Shown one piece after another: positions 21,967-34,869 of a stretch of DNA of 64,000 bases. Origin of the DNA: Pithys albifrons albifrons. Taxonomy: Eukaryota > Chordata > Aves > Passeriformes > Thamnophilidae. The stretch is taken from NCBI RefSeq assembly GCF_047495875.1, contig NC_092463.1, forward strand, positions 23,177,224 to 23,241,223, in the 5' to 3' direction. The notes under the pieces are model-generated. The model worked only from the letters and a program-made list of their open reading frames with translations. It searched no databases and was not told the origin of the DNA. Within the stretch, counting starts at the first letter, position 1. Each line of letters begins with the position of its first letter. The translations under genes and the position numbers were made by a program.

Positions 21967-24585
21967 CTACAAAAACAGTTAACAACAAAGAAGGATGTTC
22001 TCTGAATCTAAAGAAAGTTCCAACCAGTGTAAGACAACAACAGTGGCTGTGTTTGTCAATAAGGAAATCAGGTTATGAAAGGTTTGCTGTACCCCTCAAG
22101 CAATCTGCAGAATTCTATTAAACTCCCTGCCTCACATTTGCTATGTTTGTAGAAAATAAAACTGCCAATAAAAAAGTTTATTCCCTGCAAAACTCTTAAC
22201 TCTGCATGTTTGACAACATATTACAGAGTAGAAAAGATAGGCAACAATTCTTTGCATCGACTGACACTTTGTAGAATCTTCTGAACTAAAGTTTAACAAC
22301 TGTCTTTGGATGATTTTTTAAGTTTCATGAAAGTTTCCATTAACCAATCTTTCAGTCCCTGCACCAGCTTCAAGAGAATAGCGTGACAGCAGGCATGGCT
22401 TTAATCTGTTAGGATAGGTTGAAGATGCCAAAAAAATCTACAGCACAGGAAGGAAGAAGCTAACTGAAATAAAAATATAGTATATATGTTAATTTTTAAA
22501 AAAATCTTTACTGAATGCCATCAACTATTTTAGAAGTACTGAAGACACAGATGCAGCTGAAGGAGCAGAATGCACCCACCTTACTTCTTTCTTCACTGGC
22601 TAAGCAAGGCAGAGCACAGCCAATCTTACTGAATTACCCAAAGTGCGACCATTTACTATTTACAATTTCTGAGTAAAGTACAGAGCAGATTCACCTGGAG
22701 AACACAGTGCATCAGTAATTTCTAACACTATTATGAATTCTGTCAGACAAGGCAAAAATTCCTCACTGCACACACAAAACTTGGGGAAATGGAAACACCA
22801 TTTCTAGATCTGCTAAAAATGTACTGTTCAGATCTATGAAGTTCAGCAACATGGGTAACCAAGATAAAACAGCAGACACGAAGTGTATGGTTGTTATCTG
22901 TAATTAAAACAATGTCCCTCTGAGTCCAGTGGGATAGTTTTATATCTCCTTTCATACTGCCAGTGAGCTAACCAGGAGACTTCAGGAAATACCTCAAAAT
23001 ATTGAAAGAATGAAACAGACCAAAAACTAATGTATTAGACGTGTTTCTTCACCCTCAAAAAGCAAAACAACCTAAAAACTAAAGGCTATTCATAAACAAC
23101 ACTTATTTCAAGAATTAAAAGTTACTTAGACCATATTTATCTTACAAAAACTTTGCTGTCCCAAGGACTGAATCCCAAAACAAGCCAGCTGTGCTGAGTG
23201 AGGCCCATACAACAAATACAGCTGAACCTGCAAAGTTGTGGGTTTGTTAACACAGTCTGTTTCTCTCTAAAGAGTAAAGGAAGTCATCAGAGAAAAGAAA
23301 CTTTAACTGACCAATGAAAATGCTTGGGGCTAAAGAAAGCCATACTGCTGGAAGTGCAGCACACAGCAACCCTACAGAGCACTCCGAGGGGAGACATGGC
23401 CTTAGAAATGCCCTCCTCTTCATACACCCAGAATGAAAACACTGAAAGGCTGAAACTAAAAGCAATAAAAATCAGAAAAATGTAGTAATATTACAGCTTC
23501 CTATGCTACTCACTTGACACAACCTTCAGCTGCTTCCAGAGGGTAGGCAGCCTCTAGGAAGACAAAGTTTCTGCTTCTCTGAAAGAAGGTAACTGAGAGT
23601 TTGGCTAACAGAAAACTGACAGAACAAAGTGCAAAAATTATTTCTAATGTTCTTTGTAGAAATTATTTTCCTATATAGTAATAATTTGAAGTTATGCCTC
23701 ATGCTAAAGCTTTATATTTAAGTTACAAACCCAGGAACTCATTGGTCTGCATCACAGTGCGGCCAGCAGTCCAGCAGCAGCAGTACCCAGGGCAAGCTGC
23801 TTCAAATGACATTCTGGAACAATCTACCCTGCAACATGAGCTTTCTTCTTAAGGTCCTGCCAACTCGTTGTCTGAACTGTGCTCCAAAATCTCAAGCCCT
23901 GGCACCTCCGGTAAAGAATTATGCAATGGTAAGATAACCATCTATGTAACTACAAAGACGATGGAATAATGGTGAGCAGAAGAGAATCTCCTCAAGTAGC
24001 TACTTGCACTGCTTTTACTTTCCGTTTTCAGTCACACCTGCCCGCCTAACAGGTATGGAGCAAACGTGATTACATAAGAGCAAACGAGATGCCATCTCTG
24101 AAACGAAGATGTGCTTTAAGTCTCGACCCATGCTTTCATTACTTAGTCCTTTACCAAACACCATAAACCAAAACTAGAAACAAGGAGGGATAGAAATAAG
24201 CAAAAAATGAACACCTCATCAGCCCGCTTGGCACGAGGGGAAGCTTTAGGAAGGGCTGGCACACCTTCTTCTACGGAACAAACCATAACAAAACCACAAC
24301 CGTAAATAAACCAACCAGACGCGACGCTCTCCCCGAGACGCCGGATCCCTCCTGCCCATCCCCGAGCCAGAGGCGCCTCCCGGCCGGGCGGGCGGGACCT
24401 CCGCCACCACCCAGGGCCGTCCCTCCCGCTGCGCCCGCCCGCCCCGGCCCGCACGGCAGGCCCGGGCCGCGGGGAGCCCTTCGGAGTGAGGGGAGCCCGC
24501 GCAGGCGGGCCGAGACACCGAGCTGTCACACGGGGAGGCGCGGCGGGTACAGCGCACCCCTCGGGCCGGGCCGGGCCGCCCTCAC
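21967..24585 (-). other. CIPC: CIPC intron 1
   Basis: A 2619-base intron. Its first 250 bases are still CpG island, and the rest is AT-rich. The D-box/E'-box pair at 24063-24077 is the only notable element I see. Confidence 0.6.
24063..24077 (-). promoter_or_regulatory. Adjacent D-box and E'-box in CIPC intron 1
   Basis: Read on the minus strand, TTATGTAA (24077-24070) is followed after one base by CACGTT (24068-24063). TTATGTAA is the core PAR-bZIP (DBP/TEF/HLF) and E4BP4 site. CACGTT is the E'-box form known from Per2 and Cry1. The pair lies about 510 bases downstream of the exon 1 donor. The function is inferred from motif identity and from the circadian role of the host gene. Confidence 0.4.
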
Positions 24586-24760
24586 CTGGGCGCGGGGCCG
24601 CCACAGCTCCGCCGCGCCGCGCCGCGCATGCGCCACACCCGCCGCGGCCGCTCCCCACCCGAGCCGGCGCGACCGGCGCGCGCATGCGCAGGGCGGGGCC
24701 GGGCGGGGGCGCGTAGGGAGCGCCGGGCGCGTCCCCGGGGCCGTGCGAGACGGCAGGGCT
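24320..24760. promoter_or_regulatory. CIPC: CpG-island promoter of CIPC
   Basis: This is a block of very high G+C with dense CpG, in strong contrast to the AT-rich DNA on both sides. It contains the exon 1 donor. It has GC boxes (GGGCGG near 24691) and two perfect GCGCATGCGC palindromes at 24624-24633 and 24680-24689, which match the NRF-1 consensus. No TATA box is evident, as expected for a broad housekeeping-type promoter. A divergent transcript on the plus strand is possible, but nothing in the sequence proves one. Confidence 0.8.
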
Positions 24761-24771
24761 CGGCTTCGCAA
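24586..24771 (-). other. CIPC: CIPC exon 1, probable 5' UTR (5' end not defined)
   Basis: Within the CpG island, the minus strand reads CCGCGCCCAG then GTGAGG, a strong donor with the exon ending at 24586. This is the best first-exon donor upstream of exon 2 and makes intron 1 2619 bases long. The transcription start is not visible. The left boundary of the exon is inferred from the donor, and the right limit given is only an in-frame ATG at 24771. The sequence is very GC-rich. I treat it as untranslated by analogy with the mammalian gene, although the frame continues open into exon 2. Confidence 0.6.
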
Positions 24772-24939
24772 AGTTTACACCTCTGTACAGCCTTTGTCCC
24801 TCCATGAATGAGAGATGAAACGCTTACAGCCACTTAAAACATGAGGAACGCAGCATCAAAGAGATCCAAAAGCTTAAACCTTGTCGCAAAGAAGGAAAAC
24901 ATGGCAAAAGGAGGACTGACGAAATCAACTCCGTTCTGA

Positions 24940-25445
24940 GACCATCGGGTCCAACCTGTGACCGAACATCACCACCCTGGCAACTAGACCATGGCACTAA
25001 ACACCATGTCTGGTTTTTACTGAAACACTGCAGGGACGGTGACTGCACCACCTTCCTGGGCTGCCCATCTCACTCTTTCTGTGAAAAAATTCCTCCTGAA
25101 GTCCAGCTTAAACCTCCCTTGGCACAGCATGAGACTATATCCTCTCATCCTGTTGCTGTCCCTGGCAAAAGGGTCTGACCCCACCTGGCTACACCATCCT
25201 TTCAGGTGGTTGTAGGCAGCGATGAGTCTCCCCCCCGAGCCTCCTCCAGAATGAACACCCTCAGCTCCCTCAGCTGCTCCTCACAGGACTCGTGCTCCAG
25301 GCCCTTCCCCAGCCCTTCCCTGGACACAATCCAGCACCCCTATGGCCTTCCTGAATTGAGGGTCCCAGAACCGGACACAGAACCCAAGGTGTGGCCTCAG
25401 CAGTGCTGAGCACAGGGAAGGATCATGCCTTCCTGTCAGGAGTAA
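24940..25445 (-). mobile_element. 5'-truncated CR1 retrotransposon upstream of CIPC
   Basis: Read on the minus strand, this matches the 3' part of avian CR1: the coding end of the reverse-transcriptase ORF, then the 3' tail with the GTTGGACCCGATGG-like motif typical of the family (plus strand 24943-24956). Motifs such as CAGCTCCCTCAGCTGCTCCTC (25262-25282) and CCTTTCAGGTGGTTGTAGG are characteristic. The frame is broken. It lies about 180 bases from the CpG island, in the same orientation as CIPC. Confidence 0.85.
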
Positions 25446-28400
25446 AGGACACCCTTTTACATGATTGGTTAATGTGAGGTGGTGAAATAAATACTGTTTC
25501 CATGCATATAAACTGACAGCAAATAAATAGGAGGAAGTAAATCCTCTTGTTCAGTGAATATGACTAGAGTAGTTATTCTTGTTCTGAGAACTGCATAAAT
25601 GCTACCAGCACCCAGAAATCTGTCAGAATACAGACACGAAAGCCATTCACTAAAAAACACTGAAAAGGCTGCGTGGAAGGGCTAAGCAAAGACACAATGA
25701 ACAGAAATGGATGAAAGAAATACTTTAATTATTATCACAGTCTTGTTAAAGAACCTGAAACATGCTGATTAAAGAGATCAACAAGACCTAATAAATTTCT
25801 GAGTGAAAAAGAGGAGGACTTTTAATGTCAGCGTAGTCTCATAAGTAACCTGTCAAATGCAAAATAAAAATGTCTGGGATGATGTGAAATGACACTCATT
25901 TTGAAAATATGACACCAATGGATTCCAGTCCTAGCAATCAGAAATGCTGTGAGAGAATGCTACTGACACATATTCCTAGGATGTATTTTTGAGTATTTAA
26001 ATGCCAGAGTTGGGTCTGACTTACATCTAAACTGTAGCATGAGATATGTGATATCCAGACTCTGGATTTGGATCCCTTACTGTTTACGAGGTTTGGGTTC
26101 TGAGGACCAGCATGTTAAGGACACTATTGTATCATCATAGTTGCTCAGGCATGGTCCTGGGTGCCTTATACCCAGAAACAACCCTTACTGGTCTCCACAG
26201 AGACCACATTTCTCAGGATATGGAGTATGTGTTGGGGCTCACTAAAAACAGCTCATCAGAAAGCCAACAGCCTGTGTTTGGGACAGACAACCTGCCATTC
26301 AGTTCAGGTGACTCAGAACAGATTTGGAATGTGTGATACCAGGCTTTCATTCAAGGGGCAGCAGGTAGGAGAACCAAAGTACTGTGCTGTTTAATAAAGA
26401 AGTTTTCTTGGATAGTCAGAGTAACCATGTTCTAAAGAAATTAAATTTTATTACCTGAATTCTCCTTGAATTCAGTTGAATTAAACCCTAGGTTTATATA
26501 GAGCATTATCATCTGAATTCTTCCTGCTCCAAAATAAGCTCTTTTTGTGATGTTAATAATATTTCTGCCATTGCCTCTTCTCTTCCTTTTCCTTTCATTT
26601 GATTCTTCATTGATCCAAGATCTTATTTACTATGTGAGTTCAGTGATTACTGTCAGTGGCAACAGGATGTTTTCCTTTTTCCTTACATTGTACAGTGGTT
26701 GGTTTGTTCATCCTAAAGGTGAGTGTTTTGACAAATAAGTATTGACTTTTTGTTCACTTCCCTGTTTATTCTGGCTGTACAACAGGCAAAGAGTGAAAAG
26801 AATATGAGTGAAGTATGACTATATGTTTATTCAGTTCAGGTGTTTCAACACTTTTGTTAAAAAAAAGTATTGAATCTCTTCTTTCAGGAGAAGATGCAGA
26901 AATCATCTTTCATGGCTTAAGAGGGACAAAGGCAAGTATTTATCCAGTGAGGTGATTAAATAATAGGTCTTGTGTACTTACTAAACAGTTAATGAAGGTA
27001 TTGATTCCTGGACTTCATAAATGCTTATGGAAAAAAGAATCTTTTGTCCTAACAGAGGAGTAGAAAGAAATGTTTGGCAAACTTTTAAAGTAAAGCATAT
27101 CCAGGTCAGAAGAACGTGGTTTCATATTACATCGTCAGAACTGGAAAGGTTAGGTCTGAAAACAACATGTATTCAATCTTTTTTCTTCAAATACTCACTG
27201 TTTTGTTTTGATATCACAAGCAAAATACAATTTAACAGGTACTATATTGTATTAAGTTAGTCTGCAAAAAAATGGCTTTATTCATCTCATTTCATTGAAC
27301 GAAAGTCTATTTTTATGATATTTTAATATAGATATCTTTGTTCCTTCTGTTATTCACTTTCTAATTCTAATACATAAATAGAAGAATATTGTTGAAGTGA
27401 TGCCTCCAAGTTTTCATTGATGTTTGCTTCACCTTTCAGCAGAGGGGTACTCAAAGGTATTTGCTTTTATATTTATGTTAGCTGTGTTGTTGAATGTTAA
27501 AACAATATTAAATCTTCAAATCTGTTTGAAAAGACATTCCATATGTTGTATTTTTAAATAATTAGTATCTTATTTAATAAATACCAAAGCAGGAAACATT
27601 GTGTGATCATGTGCTCTGACCTGAACTCTATCACAGGTCATAGAATTTCACTCAGCAGCTGACTTAACAAGATTTTCTCTAGTGAAGATATTTAACCAAT
27701 GGGTCATTTTTCTTCTACATTTCAAGTTTATCTAGGTATGCATCCTTTACAAAGTACACATCTTTCATATTCTTGTATCTGGCTGTGACTTCATCTTTAC
27801 CATAAGTGTATCCAATTAAAGAGAAGTCAGAATGATTATTAGCAGAGATGGCATATTGAGAATAAAGCACTTTTGATGCTCTTTACATTACTCTGTACTT
27901 TTTTATGTTGGAGGACAACAAAGGTAGATGTAATACCTCCTTTGAAACTCCTAGACTTTTGGACCAAGGGTTTGGGGATGCTGTGTAGAAGAGCAGCCCC
28001 AATGACTGCTTTTAAACCCTTGCAGCATCTGAGCATTGCAGCAGCCAGGAGTGCCCTGGAGGGCAGCAACCCCTGTTGTATTCCCTCGCTTCCTCCTCCC
28101 AGTCACCTTCTCTGTCTGGCAGCAATACAGTCTGCAGTGAGTGGGAAGCTACAGGGTGTAGGATAGCTTTCCTTAATCAGTGCAATACTGTCTAGGAAAT
28201 CTCATGATAGTGTTACTTTCTGACAGAGAAATCTACAGCATTTACACTGCTGTCGTGCAAGAGCTACTGTTTGCTTCAAAGTATGCTCAATGTCATGTTT
28301 TCCTGGAGTTCAGAAATTATTTGGGTTTGTATTTCAGATGGTGGTGGTGGCTTTGGGAGGGTTTTTGTGTTACAAGTGTTGAATCTGTTAAGATCATCTC

Positions 28401-28710
28401 TGCTGACTCCTTGCTGTGGATTGTAATTTGTTCAGTGTCTTAACTTTTCTGGTTGCATCTTAATTTTATGAACCTGAGAATTATGGTAAGCATCTTCGCA
28501 TTCTACAGGGTTTCTGTACACCTGCGTTATTTCTAATAACCACTGGGTGTCGTGTGTCTCTTTGGATTACAGGATATAGGGAAGGACAAATTTGGTCCAA
28601 TCAAAGACTGCCTGTGGACTTTATTTCCGGATGAAAAGGCCTTTATCTAATTAACAGACAATTACAATAAAGAAGTCCCACATCTTACTTTAAACCAATG
28701 TTATTTGTTT

Positions 28711-28812
28711 AGGCACTTGGTGTGATTCTTGGAGCTGTCCTGTGCGGCACCAGGATTTGAACTTTGATTCTTGTGGGTCCCTTCCAACTCAGAATATTCT
28801 GTGATTCTGTTA
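28711..28812 (+). mobile_element. CR1 3' end, about 100 bp
   Basis: The stretch GGTGTGATTCTTGG ... GGGTCCCTTCCAACTCAGAA ... ATTCTGTGATTCTG is the terminal segment of an avian CR1 subfamily, including the terminal 8-mer-like ATTCTGTG repeats. It is a heavily 5'-truncated insertion. Confidence 0.85.
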
Positions 28813-31800
28813 TTTATGTACCAAGGACAACAAATATGAAAGAGGCATACCACAAACAACAGCTTAATTCTCTGCATGATTTATTCCTAATACCATTAAG
28901 CCATTCAACTGAATGACACATTGTTTAGTGGAAATAACCTGATGTCAGTAGGTAAAGATACCCTGATACCATAAATGCATAATGTAGCAGAATTCAGGAT
29001 GCATTGGTGGTCTCAAATCTGTATTTTCATAATTTTGGGGAACTGTGTTTGATGTGGTTGTATTTGAGAATATTATTTTGATAAGGATTTTGGCCTGTTG
29101 TTTTCATCATTTTTACAAGGAAATGAAAAGGCAGTAATTTGTAACTTTATATGCAAGGCTAACAAATGTACTCCATGCAGAAGAGAACTTGAATCTTGAA
29201 CCTTCAGACCTGTGCTGCAGAGGATTATAGACCAACCATATTAGTTGCACACAGAAGGATTACATTTCTGACAGACTGGTCATTGGAGAGATCACATGAT
29301 GCAGTAACATTGATATAGCCACGGGCTGTGCCTCATGGTATGGAGGGATGAGCAGGGGTATAGACTGGACATAGGCTTGCTGAGAATCTCACATGCCACT
29401 GTGACTCAGTTGCTTTCCCTGTAGGCTTGTTATGTTAGATGGCTGTGAATTAACCTGGTGTGGGGGCCTTCTCTTAGTAGTAGTTGAGGCTTCGCTTAAC
29501 AATATGATAGTGAAATGTTCAGAATTACTAGAACCATTTAAAAGACAAATATAAAACTGGCTCTTGATTCGCAGGGCAAAGTATGATCCCCTACTGTAGG
29601 GAACAGCAGCAGGATCTATTTTACCTGTAACTTAGAAATCTACACTGACTATCACAGTGAAAAACTGAACAGTTTGAGTCCAGTGCTACAGGAATTGTGA
29701 GGGATTAGAGGACCAGATCCAGAAAAAGCTGCTAAGTGCTGATTTTTACAGTGGGCTATGTATAGTGCAGCCAAATCTGAACAAGTTTTCATGAAGAAGG
29801 CAGTGCCATGGTGGTAGTACTTCAGATCAACTTGTTAAACTTGACAAGTGGTAGCGGCTCTTCCGAAGAAGTCTTGTATAAGAGTATGTCAGTCTCAATT
29901 AGAACGTGCTTTTGTTCTGGAGTAATTTATGGCCCTTGCTGAAGTCCATAATTACTGTTTACAACCTCTAGTCAGGAAGAAACTAAACCCCAGTTTTTAT
30001 TTCAAGTGATATAGCAGAATGAATAGAAGATACCAATTGGATTCCTAATTTCCATGCAAGGCTGCTTTCTGGTGTGCTGAATTCATGAGGAGATACTGGG
30101 GCCTCACACTCCTGAAAATGGGGCCACTTGTTTGCTTGTCTTCGGGAAAATAATGGATTTTCTATGAAATGTTCTGACAGTAATCATCTTCCAGATTGTG
30201 TTGATTTAACAAAAGGGAAACCTTTAGGGAAAATCTGTCAATATTGCTGAAAAATTCACTGAAAAATGGTGCAGTATATAAGTAAAATATAATGTTAATT
30301 AGTACAGTACAAAACTAAAAATAAGTAAACTAGAAATAAATAAAATGCAGTGGTGTTCCATGTTGCTTGGGAGGAGGTTGGTTTGTTTGTTGTTGCTTTA
30401 ATTTAAATATAGTCATTGGTCTTGGTCAAAACTTTTGAAATCTTGGAATTTCCTGGAAGGTAGAAATACTCTCCTTCTTGTATTAAAATTAATATAGCCT
30501 TCTAAATTTCCAGCTTTCCAGAACAGTTTTGATGTTTTTATCAAATTCCTCAAGTGCAGTTGTTATGGTGGTAAAATGGAGGATTGCATAGTGGGAATAG
30601 GAATGCTTGAAAAAGGTGTATTTCTGATCCCAAGATATTTTATGTAATGAGATTTGTGATACCCTATTATAATATAGTTTTCCTTTGTAGCGTTGCTGCA
30701 TGGAAAGAAATAGCATTGATATTAAATGCTTGTATGTTCCTGCAGACCTAAGAAAGAAACCTGTAATGGAAAATCAGAAATGACAAGCATACCCAGGCTG
30801 TCACACTCTGGCCCAGCTCTGCTATGCCAACAAACAAACTGCTTCAGTAGGGCAAAAGCAAAGTGTACTAAGGACAGTAGAACATTTACCAGATGTTATG
30901 GCATTTGTGGCTTCAGGACTAGCCCTGTGTAGATATAATACTGAATTAGATTCTTTCAGTTTTGTCAAGGGCAGGAAAAATCATATCCAGTCAGGGAAGA
31001 CAGTTTTTGGTTTTTTTAAGGACATTCTCCACATGATGGCAGTAAAAAACCTCTGAAATTCAGAGGTGGCTTATGTTTCACCTTCAAAAGTCAAAGAGAA
31101 AAAACAATTCAAGATGAAGAACTGAGTATGTGACTAAGCTTTTACATTTCCCATTTTTCTCCTGGTAGTCCTTAAATTCCCCAGGTAGTTTTCCAGACAG
31201 CAAGGCTACACGAAGCCTGGCACAAGGAGAATAGGTCACCTGTCACATTATACTAGGGCACAGTGTCACTCACAGGCATGCCTTCAAAAGATATTTTTGG
31301 TTTCTTATGCTGTGTATTAATGTGCAGAGGGAGATGATAAGAGAAAAAAGAGGTTGTTTTTAATCCCTATGCGAAAACTTGTCCCTGCCCAAAGAACTTC
31401 AGGACTGCACCTCATCACTTCAAGCCACATAATACAGAGAGCCCTTGGACAGGGACCTAGTTTGCCCCATCTGGGCATTTGATCAACTTGGTTTGATCGC
31501 TGTAACAATGCCAGACACAGATTAGTTGTGGAATGAGTTTGCAGTTGAGACTCAGCCTGTCTAGAGTGCTTGTATATCTTGGTGTATGGAAGCACTTAGA
31601 GAGGAGTGTATTTAAAGAACCCAGAAGCAGCTGTGTGGCTAAAATTAAAATGCGTTTTTCTTGTATTGTTTTTTCTTGGTTTCCTGTTGCACACTCTGGG
31701 CCTGTCTTATGAGAGCAAATGGGCAAAGGAAAGGGATGAGTCAAAGGGATGAAAATCGATCCTAGAAATTCCTGCTTTGCTTTTTACAGCTTGGATGCAC

Positions 31801-32249
31801 CAGATATTTGACATGAAAAGGCCTGTGGCTAAAATAGTCTTTGAAAGTGTGCTCTTTATATTCATATGCCTTTCATTCCATTCTTCAGTCATTTAGCCCA
31901 TAGATTTCCTTTTTGTGTGTGTGCAGGGATTGCTGCTCTGTACCTTCCCTCCCAGCTTTCCTCCCCAGAACATAGGTCTAATTCTACAATGCCCAACACC
32001 AAAAGTACGACAGCTGATCAAGACATTTGTAAAAATATCTAATGTAAGTGGCAGAAAAATACCAATGTGTAAATGAAAGTATAAGGCATTAAATAAAGAA
32101 CAAGATCTCTGAGAAAGTAAAATTAAAAATATAAACAAAGTTAGTTTATAATCAGTGGAGCAATTGTTCCTTGAGCAGAAAGGCAGGTTTCTTTCACTGT
32201 TACTTAGAAGTCTTAGCATAAAACACATTTAGCAATAAATTTATACTCA

Positions 32250-32400
32250 GATGCTTCTGACCTGGGGAATTATTAGCCCAGAACAGCACACAGGGAATTA
32301 AGGAAATAGATTTAAAAACTTGGTCAAGGTCGTATAGGAAGTCTGTGGCAGAGTCAACAAAACAATAGTAAGGGCAGTTCCTGTTCACCACTTCCCTCTC
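32250..32400 (+). repeat. Ancient MIR-like SINE remnant
   Basis: Contains AACTTGGTCAAGGTCGTATAGG followed by AAGTCTGTGGCAGAGTCA, which parallels the MIR tail (CTTGCCCAAGGTCACACAGG ... GTGGCAGAG). Confidence 0.5.
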
Positions 32401-33839
32401 TGATCATGTGCCTCACTGAGGTTGTAGTGCCTTGCTGTCAGACCAAGAACTCGCTTCGTCTGATGCCCTAAAAGCTGCTTTGGAACTAAACACAATGAGT
32501 TACAGCCAGCTTGGGATACGATTCTATATGATCTTTTAGCAAAGGAAAAAGACGTTTAACAGCCATAGTGAATGTAAAGGAGCTATTCAAAGAAGCACAA
32601 CTGCACTTCAAACCAACATATCTACTCATTCCATTTGCTTAAAATTCCCTGAGAATATTCTGACAGATTTTGAAAAATTAAAATTCCAAACATATGTTAA
32701 TCCATGCATCTTTCCTAACGAGTAGAAATACTATTAAGGAGTGAGACCAGCCCACCTTGCCACTGATAAATGGGAAAGTAGAAGTTAGAGGTGTCAACTC
32801 CCCAGTTTTTGAAACCATAAGTTGATCAGAAGTAATAAATAGAATTTCATGTAGCTCATCTGTATTTTCAAAAGGGATTACATTCTTTGTCTACGTTTCT
32901 GTTCATGACAAGGAGAGTTACACACTGTAGTGTGAACCCTCAAGTCAGCAGCACTGAAAGGGTCACATTATCAGTTTGAACTGTCACGGTCTGCACTAGA
33001 AAAAATGAGACCTAAAATCCAGGGAGTGGTTAACAGACTCTGAATAAAACAACGAAACTGAAACTATTACTTGTCTAATTCAGCCTTCTGCATCAGCAAT
33101 CATTTTGGCCAGTATTTTGGGTATTGGGATGACAGATTCAGGAATGGCAGCCCCATTAAATGTTGCTAGAGAATGTGGCCTTCACAGGTACCAAATTCTT
33201 TGCCTTTTTTCCTTTTAGGCAGCTCTTTTATTCTCATACATTTTCTGAAAGAAGAAAATATGGTGGTTACATTTTCTGGTTTGTTTTTCCTCTTCAGAAG
33301 TAGTTCAGTTGTGAATGACCCTGTCTGATGGGTAAGAGAAGTTCAGTGTGCAGTTTTGGTACTACAAAAGGGCCCGTTGGTAATTTCAATGCATGTTTAC
33401 CAAGTCCTCGGAAAGGTCATTGAAGGTCACCATTACATGTAGTTTAGACCCTGCTATAATTTTCTCATACAATTTAATCTGCTGCCTGTATGGCCTCCAG
33501 TGTAGTAGCATCTGACAATCTACAGTCTTTGGAATTGATTTCCTGGAATTGAGGAAGGCCTGCTTGGTTTCCAGATGACAGATGTGTGCTGGAGCTCTCA
33601 GCGCTGCTGCTCCACAGAGATGAGAGAAAATTTGCCTCATTTCAGCATTTTCTGAAAGCTTTTAAATCTTCGTGTAGTGATTTTAAGGAGAAAGTTATCA
33701 CTAAGTTACAAGCATCACTCTAAGAGGGCATCATTAAAAGTCCTTTGCTTTCTGTAGCATTTTTCATCTAGGGACCGTTATGGGTTTATAAATATTCTCT
33801 AAGACAAACATCTCACGAATTTGCAAACTCTTGTCAGAG

Positions 33840-33950
33840 TCATTTTGCAGCTCAGGAACCAAAATTAAAGAACAGATAAATGAGTTGCCCAAGTTCACAC
33901 ACCAGGGCAGTGTCACCATCAGAAAAACAGTTTTTTAATCTTAGAGTTTA
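33840..33950 (+). repeat. Ancient MIR-like SINE remnant
   Basis: CATTTTGCAGCTCAGGAACC, then GAGTTGCCCAAGTTCACACAC and GGCAGTGTCA match in order the MIR core and tail (TTTTACAGATGAGGAAACTG ... CTTGCCCAAGGTCACACAG ... GGCAGAG). Confidence 0.55.
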
Positions 33951-34869
33951 CTTCAAGCAGTTAATGTGGCTTCATGCTTTAACTCTTCTGTCTTCACTAG
34001 GATTATACATGTACTTTATTTAAAACTCATGAAAAGTACATGTTCTTCTTAGTCAACACAATACCTGCAAAAGTAGCAAAGTGAGAAAATAACTTGAGAT
34101 TTCTCACCTATTTTTCAGGTTTAAGGCCAAATATTCCTCCTCTTCATCTTCTGTATATAGGAAATGCTCCTAAATCTGGACTATAGGTGCCATTTTCTTC
34201 TTCTTGTAGTATATTGAAGTAAGCCCCCAGTCTCAGACTGAGGGTCAGCAGAAAAAACCTACGTGGTGAATGTACATTGGGAGAAGTTTTAGGTTTTCAT
34301 TGAAAAATATTAATGTAAAGAGTTTCATGAGAATGGGTGTTAATTTTTTGCTTTGATGACAGGCTAAGCAGGCAATCTGAAATCTGAATGATCTGCTCTC
34401 CCTCCCAATCTAGAAATGTCTCTTTAAACATAAAAATCAGCAATAGAAAACAGTAATAGAAAAGCCAGGATTCTTACTACAAAATTCCAGCTCAACTAAC
34501 ATAATAATGACTTGTTAGAATGGCTCATTTGACCAAAATACAAGGGCACACATGGTGGCTTGTCCAGAAAGATGATATATACACCTATTATGAGAGCAGG
34601 GTGATTTCTGTTGAAATCCCAAGCCAGAAGTATCTGCTGTATAAGGCTTAAGTTTTGGCTTTTGTGGAGTTGCACTTTTTTGGGGTGTTTTTGCTTTCTT
34701 TGAGAAATTTTCTAAGGCATGGAACTTCATCAAACCAGTGAAAACAGTTTACATGGACTTCACTTGGAAAGGAATATAACAGCTTACTGTGAGAGAGCAA
34801 AATACATATATATTTTGTGACAGCCTTGATACAGAAAGTAGGGGAAGCTACTAGAGAGGATAGAATAGC

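Larger units (their letters stand above)
25446..34869. other. Intergenic, upstream of CIPC
   Basis: AT-rich sequence with one CR1 3' end (28.7 kb) and two MIR-like remnants. No open frame carries a recognisable domain, and no CpG island is visible. Confidence 0.55.

Noticed and set aside
24143..24805. A 220-codon minus-strand open frame across the CpG island
   Set aside because: It is a product of high G+C. It is in a different frame from the CIPC extension, is Ala/Arg/Pro/Gly-rich, and resembles no family.
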